From Paraburkholderia solitsugae (lineage in GTDB: Bacteria > Pseudomonadota > Gammaproteobacteria > Burkholderiales > Burkholderiaceae): DNA of 64,000 nt. This document shows positions 48,328 through 56,805 of the stretch, piece by piece. The translations under genes and the position numbers were made by a program. The stretch is taken from assembly GCF_013177695.1 (NCBI RefSeq), contig NZ_WOEY01000021.1:26079-90078 (forward strand). The letters are read 5' to 3'. A model generated the notes under the pieces. That model saw nothing but the letters and a program-made list of their open reading frames with translations. It was not told the DNA's origin and searched no databases. Every line of letters begins with the position of its first letter. Positions within the stretch are counted from its first letter, which is position 1.

Positions 48328-50112
48328 TCAATCGTCGTCGCTGTCGTCGTCCTGATTGACGTCGCTCGGCGGCATGCCATAGCGCTTGACCAGTTCCGCC
48401 TTGAAACCGGTCAGCGTCTTCTGCTCGTCGCACAGCTCATACAGATAGCCCAACTGCGACGGCCAGTCCTTCAACTCCTGTGCAAAGATCTTCAGGCGCT
48501 CGACGGTGTCGAGCGCCCCCGCCGTATCGCCGCTCAGAGCCTGCAGCACCGCATACCGGCGCAGCACGGTTTCACCCGGCAGCAGCGCGATCGCCTGTTT
48601 GTGCATGGCGAGCTTGTGCTGCAGGTTCATCGAATTCATCGGCTCCAAGGTCGCCATGCCATACTCGCCCCACGCCTGGAACAGGAACGATGGGTCCGCA
48701 CGATACTGCTCGGCAGGACGCGAGCCGTAATACAGCACTTCGGCGCGCGCGTAGTCGCGATACACCGGATACAGCGCCGCGATACCGCCGAAGACGACCA
48801 CGGCAAACACACCGAACGACAGGCGGCCAGGCACGAGGCGCAGCGGCCGTGTCTCGAGCAAGCCGAACACGAACATCGCCGGCAGCAGGAAGAACATGTA
48901 CTGCTGCGGATACTCAACCAGCGCATGCATGACCAGCACGCCGATCAGCGCGGTGCCGAACACGCGGGCGGCGCTCTGCGGCGCGCGCACCACACGCACC
49001 AGCCACGTGACCAGGCCGAACAGCACGATTGCGATGCCGATCAAACCCGTCTTCGCGAGCAGGTCGATGAAAATGTCGTGCGAGTTGTTGGCGATCTCGA
49101 CGCCGCCCAGCGACTTCACGTACTCGAACTGGTAGCTCGGAAACTCTCCCCAGCCGACACCCAGCAGCGGATGCGCCTTGAACATCGTCCAGCCGTACTT
49201 CCACAGCGCAAGGCGCGGCGCGATCTGGCCAGCGTCCTTGAAACGTTCCGCCGCGGACTGACCGAGTTCCAGGTGGTAGTGCACATTGGCCCAGCGGATC
49301 AATGCGTTGACGACAAAGAACAGGACCGCCAATACGATCGGAATCAGCCATTCGCGATTGCTGCGGCGGAGAAGCGGCTGACCGCGCGTCTGCGCGAAGG
49401 CCATCCAGAAACCCGCCACCACGATCACGCCCATCTGCAACCAGGGGCCGCGCGACACGGTCAGGGCGAGTCCAATGGCGAAGATCGTCGAGACGAGCAG
49501 CCAGATGCTGACGACAAGGCGGCGCGTCTGCACGAGAAAGAGCGCACCCGCCATCGCGAACGCGATATAGGTGGCAAGGTGGTTCGCCTGCGCCATATTG
49601 CCGAAGGGCCGGCGCTCGACGGTCACGTTGTAGGCGACGACCAGCGGCGACACGCGCGCCTCGAGGTGAAACAGCTGGATCACCTGGCAGAACACCGCAA
49701 ACAGGCCGCCGACGATCAACGCCCCCGCCGCCCAGCGCAGCGCTGTTTCATTCAGCTTGACGCGGGTGAAACCGTAGCCGGCGTGCGTCGCCATGAATGC
49801 AGCAAGCAGGTAACCGCCGCCGAGCCAGTTCATCGACGGCTGCGAGACCGGCAGCAGCACCGATTGCGCCACCAGCACGAGCCCGAACAGCAACGGCACC
49901 AGCGCGACAACCGGCGACGCAAACGTCACGCGCGGCCTGGTCGTCCACACCAGCAGCACGACACCCGCGCCCGTCAGCAGATACAGCGCGAGCGCCGTGA
50001 ATTCGGCGTAGAAGGTCGGAATCGGATACGTGTGGCCGACGACTGCATAAGGCAGCACCAACGCAAGAGCCAACAGAGTGAAAGACAAGTAGCGCGCAAA
50101 TGGGATGGGCAT
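48328..50112 (-). CDS. pglL: PglL-type protein O-oligosaccharyltransferase (Wzy/WaaL superfamily)
   Basis: A 594-residue inner-membrane protein with about 12 helices, a large periplasmic loop and a soluble C-terminal part (from about residue 430, PglL_A/Wzy_C type). The loop contains VEIANNSHDIFIDLLAKTG, which matches the essential His region of O-antigen ligases and PglL. Enzymes of this type transfer lipid-linked glycans to Ser residues of proteins such as pilins; a pilin gene lies at 55.2-55.9 kb and would be adjacent without the inserted intron. The C-terminus is acidic (DDDSDDD). The direct upstream flank is the intron's 3' end. Confidence 0.82.
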   Translation of the reverse strand: MPIPFARYLSFTLLALALVLPYAVVGHTYPIPTFYAEFTALALYLLTGAGVVLLVWTTRPRVTFASPVVALVPLLFGLVLVAQSVLLPVSQPSMNWLGGGYLLAAFMATHAGYGFTRVKLNETALRWAAGALIVGGLFAVFCQVIQLFHLEARVSPLVVAYNVTVERRPFGNMAQANHLATYIAFAMAGALFLVQTRRLVVSIWLLVSTIFAIGLALTVSRGPWLQMGVIVVAGFWMAFAQTRGQPLLRRSNREWLIPIVLAVLFFVVNALIRWANVHYHLELGQSAAERFKDAGQIAPRLALWKYGWTMFKAHPLLGVGWGEFPSYQFEYVKSLGGVEIANNSHDIFIDLLAKTGLIGIAIVLFGLVTWLVRVVRAPQSAARVFGTALIGVLVMHALVEYPQQYMFFLLPAMFVFGLLETRPLRLVPGRLSFGVFAVVVFGGIAALYPVYRDYARAEVLYYGSRPAEQYRADPSFLFQAWGEYGMATLEPMNSMNLQHKLAMHKQAIALLPGETVLRRYAVLQALSGDTAGALDTVERLKIFAQELKDWPSQLGYLYELCDEQKTLTGFKAELVKRYGMPPSDVNQDDDSDDD

Positions 50113-50174
50113 CGAGTAACCGGAGGGCGTCAGGTAGGGTAGCCCCCCTTCCTTGCGGAAGAGGGGCCCCCTAA

Positions 50175-50208
50175 GAACCGTACGTGCGAGTTTCCCCGCA
50201 TACGGCTC
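50175..50208 (-). ncRNA. Group II intron domain V
   Basis: The 34-nt catalytic hairpin reads GAGCCGTATGCGGGGAAACT at its 5' side and ends TCGCACGTACGGTTC. The GAAA tetraloop and the two-base bulge position are as expected of domain V. A domain VI hairpin with a GCAA loop lies at about 50140-50172. The catalytic core thus looks intact even though the RT gene is broken. Confidence 0.92.
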
Positions 50209-50238
50209 AAGCCTACATATTTCTTTTACAAAGCCCCG

Positions 50239-51234
50239 TCAGTGCAAAGACGGAGCCGGCTTAGTTACCACAAGTTTACCAACGTGTACCTGCCGGTGGC
50301 AGTCGGGGTGCAGCAAAACCCTGTTGGACAGAGCGTCGGTCCCGCCATGCATCCGATATTCCAGATGATGGTCGTGCCAACTGGTCTCGTTCGTCAGAGC
50401 CCAACCACAGTGCGCGCACAACCCGCCCTGTGATTTGTACAGCGCCACCCATTGCTTGCGATATCGCATTGAATACTCCATGCGATCCTGCCGCAATTGC
50501 TCGCTGTACTGCTCCCACAATGGATCAAAAGGATTGAATTCCCCTTTGACCTTCCTGTGGCGCCTGATGTCCGTACCGCTGATCTGGTACAGCTCAAGCA
50601 AACCCTTGCTGCCGTCCTCTTGAACTACGGGAGCGGCGAACACCCAATGCCGATTGCCGAGCGAGTGAAAGTACTTCCGTTTCACCCACTCCGCGTTCTT
50701 GTTTGGATGCCTCCGCTTCGACCACCGCCAGAGCCTGTAAAACACCAACGACTCCATGCGGCTATACGCCTGCTTGGCTACTACAGGGCTGTGATATTGT
50801 GCCCAGCCTCGTAGCATCGGATTCAGCAATCGGATCAACTCCTCCTGCTTTACCGCTTTGTGACCGCTGATCGTATCCGCCACCTTGCGATAGAACGTCT
50901 GCACGTTCTTCCTGCTCGGCTTGATGAGCAGCGTTCCCGAATATTTCCGGAAATTCCACCCAAGGAAATCAAAGCCTTCGTCAATGTGAACGATCCGGGT
51001 CTTCTCCTCCGATAGTTGCAATCCCCGTACTTCAAGGAAAGTTTCTATCCAAGGCCTGACTTCGTGTTCCAGCATCTCTTTCGAGTCGCCGGTGATGACG
51101 AAGTCGTCCGCGTATCGCACCACATTTACTTTCAGCTTCTTCGCTTTCCCGATCCCAAATTTCGCACCGAGGTGCGCAATCAGTTCACGTTCCAGCGCGT
51201 TCAGCGTCACGTTTGCCAGCGTCGGGGAAATTAC
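50239..51234 (-). pseudogene. C-terminal part of the group II intron RT/maturase with HNH endonuclease
   Basis: 331 codons beginning VISPTLANVTLNALEREL, in the exact continuation of the N-terminal fragment at 53243-53953. It contains the RT catalytic motif VRYADDF, the FLGWNF motif of RT domain 7, the maturase (X) domain LNPMLRGWAQYH, a DNA-binding stretch, and a C-terminal HNH endonuclease (CAHCGWAL...HHLEYRMHGG...HPDCH). It lacks its own start because the recombinase element separates it from the rest. No frameshift was seen in this part. Confidence 0.9.
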
Positions 51235-52909
51235 GCCTCGTACAATGTTGCATACTTTTCACTCCATCGTCTGAATCATTCGGATTTTCGCTGGCAAGAG
51301 CCCCCGGCTGTGGATCGATCCTGAACACAACGACGATTTCATCCTTGTGGATTTCGACGCGCTTGACTAGACCCAACACGATCCTGCGCTTCGTTTCAAG
51401 ATCAATCGTATCCAGTTTTTCGGTGACGGCGCCTGCAAATTCCTCGAGCCGGTTTATGACCAGAAACAACTCACTTTGCACCGCCCCTTGCTGCCGGGAC
51501 TCAAGGATCTGCTGGTCAATCTGCTCAAGCCGGTTCTTCAGTTGCTGCATCTTTGGTTCGAAGTCAGTCTTGTCGATGATACCGTCTGCATAGCTGTCGA
51601 TCAGCCGGGACTTGCCCTTTTCCAGCTGCAGCCGCTGCTTTTCAAGGTTGCTCATGTCAAAGCCACGCGTCTCATGGCGCTCCATCATATCCAGTCGACG
51701 CTCATATTCGCTCTTCAGTCGTTCCGGATGCCTTAGCAATTCCACGACCTGCTGCCATACCAGATCATCGAGCCGGTCCGTTCGTACCTGCAGATTGTCA
51801 CAGATACGTTGGCCGCCGAAGCGATAGGCGTCGGTTCCAACACAGCGGTAATAGGCGTAGTCCCGCTGATGCCCCTTCGCCGCAGCCTTGCTAACCTTCT
51901 TCGCGTAGTAGGCGTAACGGCACTGGCCGCAGACCGTCAACCCTTGCAGCAGGCGTAGCGGCACAGTCTCGCGCCTCTGGCGTGCCAGCTTGCGGTTCTC
52001 GGCAAGCTGTTCCTGAGCCGACTGGAACAGCGTCTCGCTGATGATGGCGGGCACCGGAATCTCGATCCAGTCTTGCGGGTCGGTGCGGGTTGTCGAGTGC
52101 GGTTTTCTGGGTACGTCGGAACTGTGACGCTGGGCACGCACGCGTACCTGCAGGTGATCGCGCGACTGCGTCTTGCCGAACGCAGCCCGCCCCATGTACG
52201 CAGGATTGCGCAATATGCCCCATACCACACTGCGGTCCCAGTACGGCTTGCCCGACGCCGTCACCGTACCCGACTCGGTGAGGCGACGTACCACTTCCCC
52301 TATGCTCAGGCGGTCCATCCCCACCCACTGGAAGATCGCCCGGACCGTCGCTGCCTGGGGCAGTTCGATAACGTACCGGGCCGGCGTACCGTCGAGCTGC
52401 CGGCGAATGTAGCGGTAGCCGTAGGGGGCCCCGGACAGTACATTGACGCTGCCGCGTTTTGCGCCGTGAAGCTTGCCACGACGGTGACGCTCGGCGATCT
52501 TCGCCCGCTCGTATTCTGCGATCATGCCCTGCATCTGCAATAGCAGCGACTCTTCCGGCGTCGTACCGATTGCGTGATTGAGGAACACCACCTGGATGCC
52601 ACAGGCCGTGAACTCTTCCATCAGCAGCGCCTGGTGCGCATATTTGCGCGCCAGCCGGTCCGGTGACAGGATGTACAGATGATCGATCGCACCGAGCGCG
52701 GCACAGTCTCTGAGTCGCTCCAGCTGTGGCCTGATCAGTGTCGCGCCGCTCACGCCAGCGTCAACGAAACACATGTCATCGACGATCTGCGCCCCGTCAG
52801 CCGAAATACGCTCCCTCAGTGCAGCGATCTGGCTTTCAATGGTGCCGCGTTTGTTCTGCTGTTCGGAGGATACCCGCGCATAGAGCGCAACCATCGCAGC
52901 TTTGCTCAT
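51185..52909 (-). CDS. Large serine recombinase
   Basis: A 574-residue site-specific recombinase as read here. The N-terminal resolvase domain (about 5-150) has catalytic Ser14 in YARVSSEQQ and the Arg of SPDRLARK; the recombinase domain follows (YGYRYIRRQL, about 165-270), then a zinc ribbon (CGQC...RICDN, about 350-410) and a coiled-coil (about 430-520). ATG 52909 overlaps the small upstream ORF (ATGA). The frame passes out of the element at 51240 and ends 18 codons later in RT sequence, so the last 18 residues depend on the integration site. Confidence 0.88.
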   Translation of the reverse strand: MSKAAMVALYARVSSEQQNKRGTIESQIAALRERISADGAQIVDDMCFVDAGVSGATLIRPQLERLRDCAALGAIDHLYILSPDRLARKYAHQALLMEEFTACGIQVVFLNHAIGTTPEESLLLQMQGMIAEYERAKIAERHRRGKLHGAKRGSVNVLSGAPYGYRYIRRQLDGTPARYVIELPQAATVRAIFQWVGMDRLSIGEVVRRLTESGTVTASGKPYWDRSVVWGILRNPAYMGRAAFGKTQSRDHLQVRVRAQRHSSDVPRKPHSTTRTDPQDWIEIPVPAIISETLFQSAQEQLAENRKLARQRRETVPLRLLQGLTVCGQCRYAYYAKKVSKAAAKGHQRDYAYYRCVGTDAYRFGGQRICDNLQVRTDRLDDLVWQQVVELLRHPERLKSEYERRLDMMERHETRGFDMSNLEKQRLQLEKGKSRLIDSYADGIIDKTDFEPKMQQLKNRLEQIDQQILESRQQGAVQSELFLVINRLEEFAGAVTEKLDTIDLETKRRIVLGLVKRVEIHKDEIVVVFRIDPQPGALASENPNDSDDGVKSMQHCTRRNFPDAGKRDAERAGT

Positions 52910-53247
52910 CGTCCACCTCGCTTGACGGTCGCCTTCCTGGCCGCTGCGCGCCGCGTAGCGGACGGCTGTGCCGTTGCGCGTGCTTCGATCGGACTGATCT
53001 GCTCGTACGCCTTTTGCAACTGCTCCTGGGCGTAGCGGTTCGGCTCGAAGGCCAGACGTACGCGCCATTTTTTACGTCCTCGGGTCATCGCTGCACCTTC
53101 CTGTCAGCGGGAGCGACCGTCTCAAGGACGAGGTCCACATCAACCTTGGAACAGCTTCTGGACCACGGCGCCAGGCACTCCCTTGAAATGCGCAGACCCA
53201 ATTTTATCCGGCAGTTTGCTCTGTTGTTGGTGGCGTTATGATGCCTC
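51240..53247 (-). mobile_element. 2,008-bp serine recombinase element inserted in the intron RT gene
   Basis: The two RT fragments can be rejoined only by deleting 2,008 bp. The junctions share GCCTC (+ strand 51235-51239 and 53243-53247; GAGGC on the coding strand), so the boundaries are known to within five bases. Removal gives codons for TPQGG-VISPTLANV, the universal RT domain 4 motif. The element carries only a large serine recombinase and a small upstream ORF and has no terminal inverted repeats, as expected for serine-recombinase integration. Confidence 0.85.
52906..53088 (-). CDS. Small Arg/Lys-rich protein upstream of the serine recombinase
   Basis: A 60-residue basic protein beginning MTRGRKKWRVRLAFEPNRYA and ending in an Ala/Arg/Lys-rich tail. 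A GGAAGGTGCAGCG site precedes the ATG. Its stop overlaps the recombinase start (ATGA), so translation is coupled. I do not recognise a named family. The position suggests a DNA-binding accessory or directionality factor, which is inference. Its own start overlaps the stop (TGA, 53085-53087) of a frame that enters from the element's 5' end. Confidence 0.7.
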   Translation of the reverse strand: MTRGRKKWRVRLAFEPNRYAQEQLQKAYEQISPIEARATAQPSATRRAAARKATVKRGGR

Positions 53248-53953
53248 CCTGCGGCGTACCGGCCTCCGTCGCCTGTAGCTGCCCTTTGTAAATCAGGCCA
53301 GCCTTCAACCATTTGCGAAGGATCACCCTGTCCATCGGGACATTGTTTTCCAGCCACTTGTGGTTGATGTGGTCAAAGCATCCCTTGATGTCCGCTTCAA
53401 GCACCCATTGCGCTGAACTGCGACGGGCCATGACAACGAAAATCTGAGACATGGCGTCAGCCGTCGAACGGTTGAGCCTGAACCCATAAGAGTTCGGGTC
53501 ACTCGTCGACTCTGCTACCGGCTCCAAGGCCAGCAGATACAAGGCCTGCATCGCCCTGTCCCGCATGGTTGGAATGCCCAGAGGGCGCTCCTTCCCATTG
53601 GCCTTGGGGATAAAGACTCTCCGTAAAGGCAGAGGCTTATATCCGTGCCGCTTCAACCTGCCGACAGCAAGCCACCGGCTTTCAGGCGAATCCCATAGCT
53701 CGCGATCGACTCCAGCCGTTCGCGCACCCTGGTTCTGCGTAACACGTCGCACCGCATACAGCTTTGCGGACAACGTGCGGGTCAGCATCCGTTGCAAGGC
53801 TTTCACCCTGCGCCAGTTACCTTCCCGCGTCGCCTTCGCAATTCGGATCTGCATCCCTCTCACGTTCCGCTCAACTCGACGCCAATCGATGGCGTGCCAA
53901 TTGTCCGGCGCGTGGGAAAGCGCAGATCCGGTCTTTCGACCAGATACTTTCAT
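53243..53953 (-). pseudogene. N-terminal part of the group II intron reverse transcriptase
   Basis: 237 codons starting at ATG 53953 (site AGGAGAGCAGC). RT domains 0 to 4 are visible: RRVFIPKANGKERPLGIPTMRDR (domains 1-2, quoted in part), NSYGFRLNRST, VLEADIKGCFDHINH (domain 3 with the first catalytic Asp), and EAGTPQGG at the broken end (domain 4). After the junction the frame continues 12 codons into the insert and stops at 53204. Together with 50239-51234 it makes a 568-residue RT. Confidence 0.9.
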
Positions 53954-55090
53954 GCTGCTCTCCTACCTTGGATTAGATCCCCGGCAGAAGGCGCATCTCC
54001 CCCAGCGGGGAAGACACACCCCGCTGGGGAACAACAGACACCTCAATATGAGCGCATGCACTCACATCTCGGACAAACTCCTCAATACGGGCGCATGCGC
54101 CCGCATCTAACCAAGTGACAGAGGGTAGTCAGCCGTCTTGCGACGGTAGACCAGACGGAAGTCTGCCCGCTTTCGCGTGGGGTGATGTTCCAACCCCTAT
54201 CCGGACCGTTACAGCCCGACCTTCGCTTTTTCCGTCCTCCCATACCTGCACAATCAACAGCGTCCCTTACGGTTCGCTTGCCAGCTGACTGCGCTGGCAA
54301 CCATACAGGCTTACCACGTTCCCGGCATGTCACACGACTGACGTAGGTTCTGCCTCTTCCCCGGTGGCTAGGTGACGACGTAATCCGACGGTTGAGCGGA
54401 TTAACCAGCCACGTACCTTTTGGTTAGAGCCCAATGTTCAAGCAGCTTTGGCTCCTCAGTGCTTACGAGGTTTATCAGCAGTTCACTTACGTTAACCCTA
54501 TCAGCCAGCCTAGCTCCTCAACCCCCTTGCTGCTGGGAGTATCCAGATCGCTCCTCGCGGAATCGATCTGCCCGAAACATCCGAGGGCTACATTGTCAGA
54601 AGAGCTTCACACCCCACCGTTACCAGTGACGCATGTCTTCTTAGGCTACTGCTGGTCGTACAGCAGGTTCACTATCCTCGCCGTACAACTGACGAGGCCA
54701 AACAATGACACACCGAGCTTTCGCTCGTATCGGTTCGCGAATCCATTGCCGCCGACGGCGCAGGAATTACATACATCACTCCACCCTGTCGGCGGAGATG
54801 AAGCCGCTGACGGGGCGGAACCTGACGGTAATCAGGTCAATGCAATGCGAACTCTCGGAGAATGTGCTCTACCGAGACTCGTATGAACGAGACCCGGCAA
54901 ACCTCTACCGGCTCTCGCTTCGCTAAAAGAGATACCCCGCTTCTGAGCAGTTGCGTCGAGGGACTCGCGCCCCTTCCCGATGCTCCACGTGATATCTTCG
55001 CGACCGGTTAGGCTCATACCGACGCCTCCTTTGCCGCTAGTCGATGCCCCTTACGTTGGGGCTACCCGGACACGAGCGTGCGTGTCGCAC
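53954..55090 (-). ncRNA. Group II intron domains I to III
   Basis: About 1.14 kb of non-coding intron RNA upstream of the RT gene. Recognisable are the GTGCGAC 5' end, the EBS1 loop (54389-54394), and a domain III/II region with strong hairpins: CCCCAGCGGGG/CCCCGCTGGGG (54000-54029) and two hairpins with a GCGCATGC core in a 39-bp tandem arrangement (units at 54042 and 54081). Reading frames on either strand here are chance. Confidence 0.75.
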
Positions 55091-55093
55091 CAA

Positions 55094-55133
55094 CCGGCGC
55101 ACTATACAAAAAAATTCTCCTGCTGTGCGCCGG
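55094..55133. repeat. Inverted repeat directly upstream of the intron insertion site
   Basis: CCGGCGCAC (55094-55102) and GTGCGCCGG (55125-55133) flank a 22-base spacer with an A7/T7 run. The intron sits 3 bp from this stem-loop on the pglL side. It may be the pilin gene's transcript end. Two smaller hairpins lie closer to the pilin stop (55137-55161 and 55188-55203). Confidence 0.6.
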
Positions 55134-55229
55134 CTGGGCTGAAATATCCCGAAAATCAGCCTTTGACGTTCGTGCGGCTACTCGTCCGGTCGCTCATGCG
55201 ACCGCTTATGCCAGCACTTATGCCACCAC

Positions 55230-55854
55230 TCAGGCGCGGCACTCCGGTGGTGCAAGATTCGACGGCAAGGACGGCGCATCGGCAGGTGCGGGCCCGGCGC
55301 CTGGCGCAGGCAGCGAGGAGGCCGTTTTGCCGCCGGCGAAACATTCCCAGGTCACCGCGCCCGCCTGCACGGCCCCCTTGCTCAAGGCGATCCGCGCGGT
55401 TGGCGCGTCGGCATTGTCCGGCACCGAGGGCACGAGAGTCAGCGTGTTCGAACCGGCAGGCGCGACGCGCGTCGTGAAAGCAACGGTGATCTGGCCGGTG
55501 TCGTCGTCGACGTGGACGGATTCAACGTTGCGGGTGGCAGGCGGCGACGCATAACCACCACCGAACGCATTGCCGCTAGCAGCGTTTTCGGACACCGCGA
55601 TCCGCGCGGATGCGGCCAGCGAGAGACCCTCCCCCACGCGGCTGCGGGCCAGATAGTCCTGATACGCCGGAATCGCATAGGCCGCGATGACGCCGACAAT
55701 CGCCAGCACGATCATTAACTCGATCAGCGTAAAGCCGAAACCGAAGCGGCGGCAGGCACGTGCGAGCGGTGCGGTCCAGCGCGCTCGTTCGAGCGGGTTC
55801 TGTGGGGAAAGCGTGGACTGTGAAAAAAAGGGAGTACGGCAAAGTAACGATCAT
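55230..55854 (-). CDS. pilA: Type IV pilin, reading frame broken near the start
   Basis: The mature region has the type IVa prepilin signature [20 protein letters not shown] with Glu5, then [17 protein letters not shown], a variable domain and a C-terminal Ala/Pro-rich tail (total about 170 residues after cleavage). No ATG, GTG or TTG precedes FTLIEL in frame. The only strong start, ATG 55854 with AGGAG 9 bases upstream, is one frame off; a T7 tract (55823-55829) lies between. Loss of one T would fuse them, giving a 40-residue leader. The 161-codon frame from ATG 55715 would lack the cleavage site. Confidence 0.7.
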
Positions 55855-55875
55855 CGGCAGGCTCCTGAAACGAAA

Positions 55876-55907
55876 AACGCCTGCCCCTCGACTCGGGGAC
55901 AGGCGTT
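55876..55907 (-). promoter_or_regulatory. Hairpin with U-tract just before the pilin ribosome-binding site
   Basis: AACGCCTG-CCCC and GGGG-A-CAGGCGTT pair with one bulged base. On the minus strand it is followed by TTTCGTTT and then the AGGAG of the pilin start. It could end the upstream terC transcript, attenuate pilin transcription, or protect the pilin mRNA 5' end. Confidence 0.6.
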
Positions 55908-55919
55908 CCAATCGTAGCC

Positions 55920-55935
55920 AGCGGTACTCGTTCCA
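55920..55935 (-). promoter_or_regulatory. Candidate sigma-54 promoter for the pilin gene
   Basis: TGGAACGAGTACCGCT keeps the invariant GG-N10-GC of -24/-12 promoters and matches TGGCACG...TTGCW at most positions. Transcription would start near 55909, at the foot of the leader hairpin. Sigma-54 control of pilA is established in Pseudomonas; here it is inferred from the motif. Confidence 0.4.
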
Positions 55936-56061
55936 CACAGTCAGCCGAATGGCTAACGTTGCACCAGTACAGCCGAGGCCGGTACGGGTGCGGTTCCATG
56001 TTCAGGCCACCGCACCGTTGCCGTGGCGCGTGCGGCCACGGTTCAGGCTGAGTTGTTCAGC

Positions 56062-56766
56062 TTAAGCCGCCGCGCGGTTCGCGTTGCGGCGCTTGAGCAG
56101 ATAACCGAGGATCACGACGAACAGCGCACCGGCGATGCTCATGCCGTACTCGGCCACGGGCGAATCCAGGATCGGCCAACGGTCGCCGGCCGGGTCGTTG
56201 ATGATCAGGCCACCCGCGATCCAGCCAAGCAGGGCGGCACCGAGCGTAATGACAATCGGAAAGCGGTCGAGCAGCTTCAACACCATCTGGCTGCCCCACA
56301 CGATCAGCGGAATGCTCACCACCAGGCCGAAAATCACCAGCGCGATGCGGTGCGCCGGATCAGCCGCCTCCGCGGCACCCGCAATCGCGATCACATTGTC
56401 GAGGCTCATCACCGCGTCCGCGATGATGATGGTCTTGATCGCCGACATGAGTTTGTCGGCCGGCTTGATGTTCTCGTGGACGTCATGCGCGGGCGCCATC
56501 AGACGCACACCGATCCACAGCAGCAACAGGCCGCCGGCGAATTTCAGCAACGGCACGTCGAGCAACGCCACAGCGAACGCAATCAGCGCCACGCGCAGCA
56601 CGATGGCGCCGGCCGTGCCCCACAGCACGCCTTTCGTACGCTGCGCAGGGGGCAGGTTGCGGCAGGCAAGCGCGATCACGACGGCATTGTCGCCACCCAG
56701 CAGGATGTCGATGACGATGATCTGAATGACTGCGCCCCAATGGAGCGTGGCGAAGAACTCGAGCAT
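56062..56766 (-). CDS. TerC-family integral membrane protein
   Basis: A 234-residue protein with about seven helices and two acidic membrane motifs typical of TerC/YjbE: DILLGGDNAVVIAL (about 20-33) and DAVMSLDNVIAIAGAA (about 116-131). Family members export manganese or calcium; the substrate here is unproven. It ends KRRNANRAAA. It is transcribed towards the pilin gene. A bidirectional terminator separates it from sucD upstream. Confidence 0.85.
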   Translation of the reverse strand: MLEFFATLHWGAVIQIIVIDILLGGDNAVVIALACRNLPPAQRTKGVLWGTAGAIVLRVALIAFAVALLDVPLLKFAGGLLLLWIGVRLMAPAHDVHENIKPADKLMSAIKTIIIADAVMSLDNVIAIAGAAEAADPAHRIALVIFGLVVSIPLIVWGSQMVLKLLDRFPIVITLGAALLGWIAGGLIINDPAGDRWPILDSPVAEYGMSIAGALFVVILGYLLKRRNANRAAA

Positions 56767-56805
56767 GAGTAAAAGAATAAGAAGGAATCGGACGCGCGAG
56801 CAATA

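Larger units (their letters stand above)
50134..55090 (-). mobile_element. Group II intron interrupted by a serine recombinase element
   Basis: Read on the minus strand, the intron starts GTGCGAC at 55090 and ends ...CTACCCTAC at 50134, 21 bp before pglL. The 5' flank ends CGGTTG (IBS1, 55091-55096), and a stem-loop in domain I (54381-54403, stem TAATCCG/CGGATTA) carries CAACCG (EBS1) in its loop, a perfect match. Domain V is at 50175-50208 and a domain VI hairpin follows. An RT-HNH gene lies in domain IV but is split by a 2,008-bp insertion. Without it the intron would be 2,949 nt. Confidence 0.85.

Noticed and set aside
53085..53357. 90-codon minus-strand frame crossing the right element junction
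   Set aside because: It is a chimera of an out-of-frame RT stretch and the element's 5' end; only its element part matters, as the continuation of the recombinase frame in a circle.
54420..54930. Plus-strand frames of 60-150 codons in the intron's domain I
   Set aside because: They lie in structured intron RNA on the opposite strand and show no coding character.
55715..55717. ATG at 55715 as the true pilin start
   Set aside because: It would remove the prepilin cleavage site and FTLIEL, and has no ribosome-binding site.
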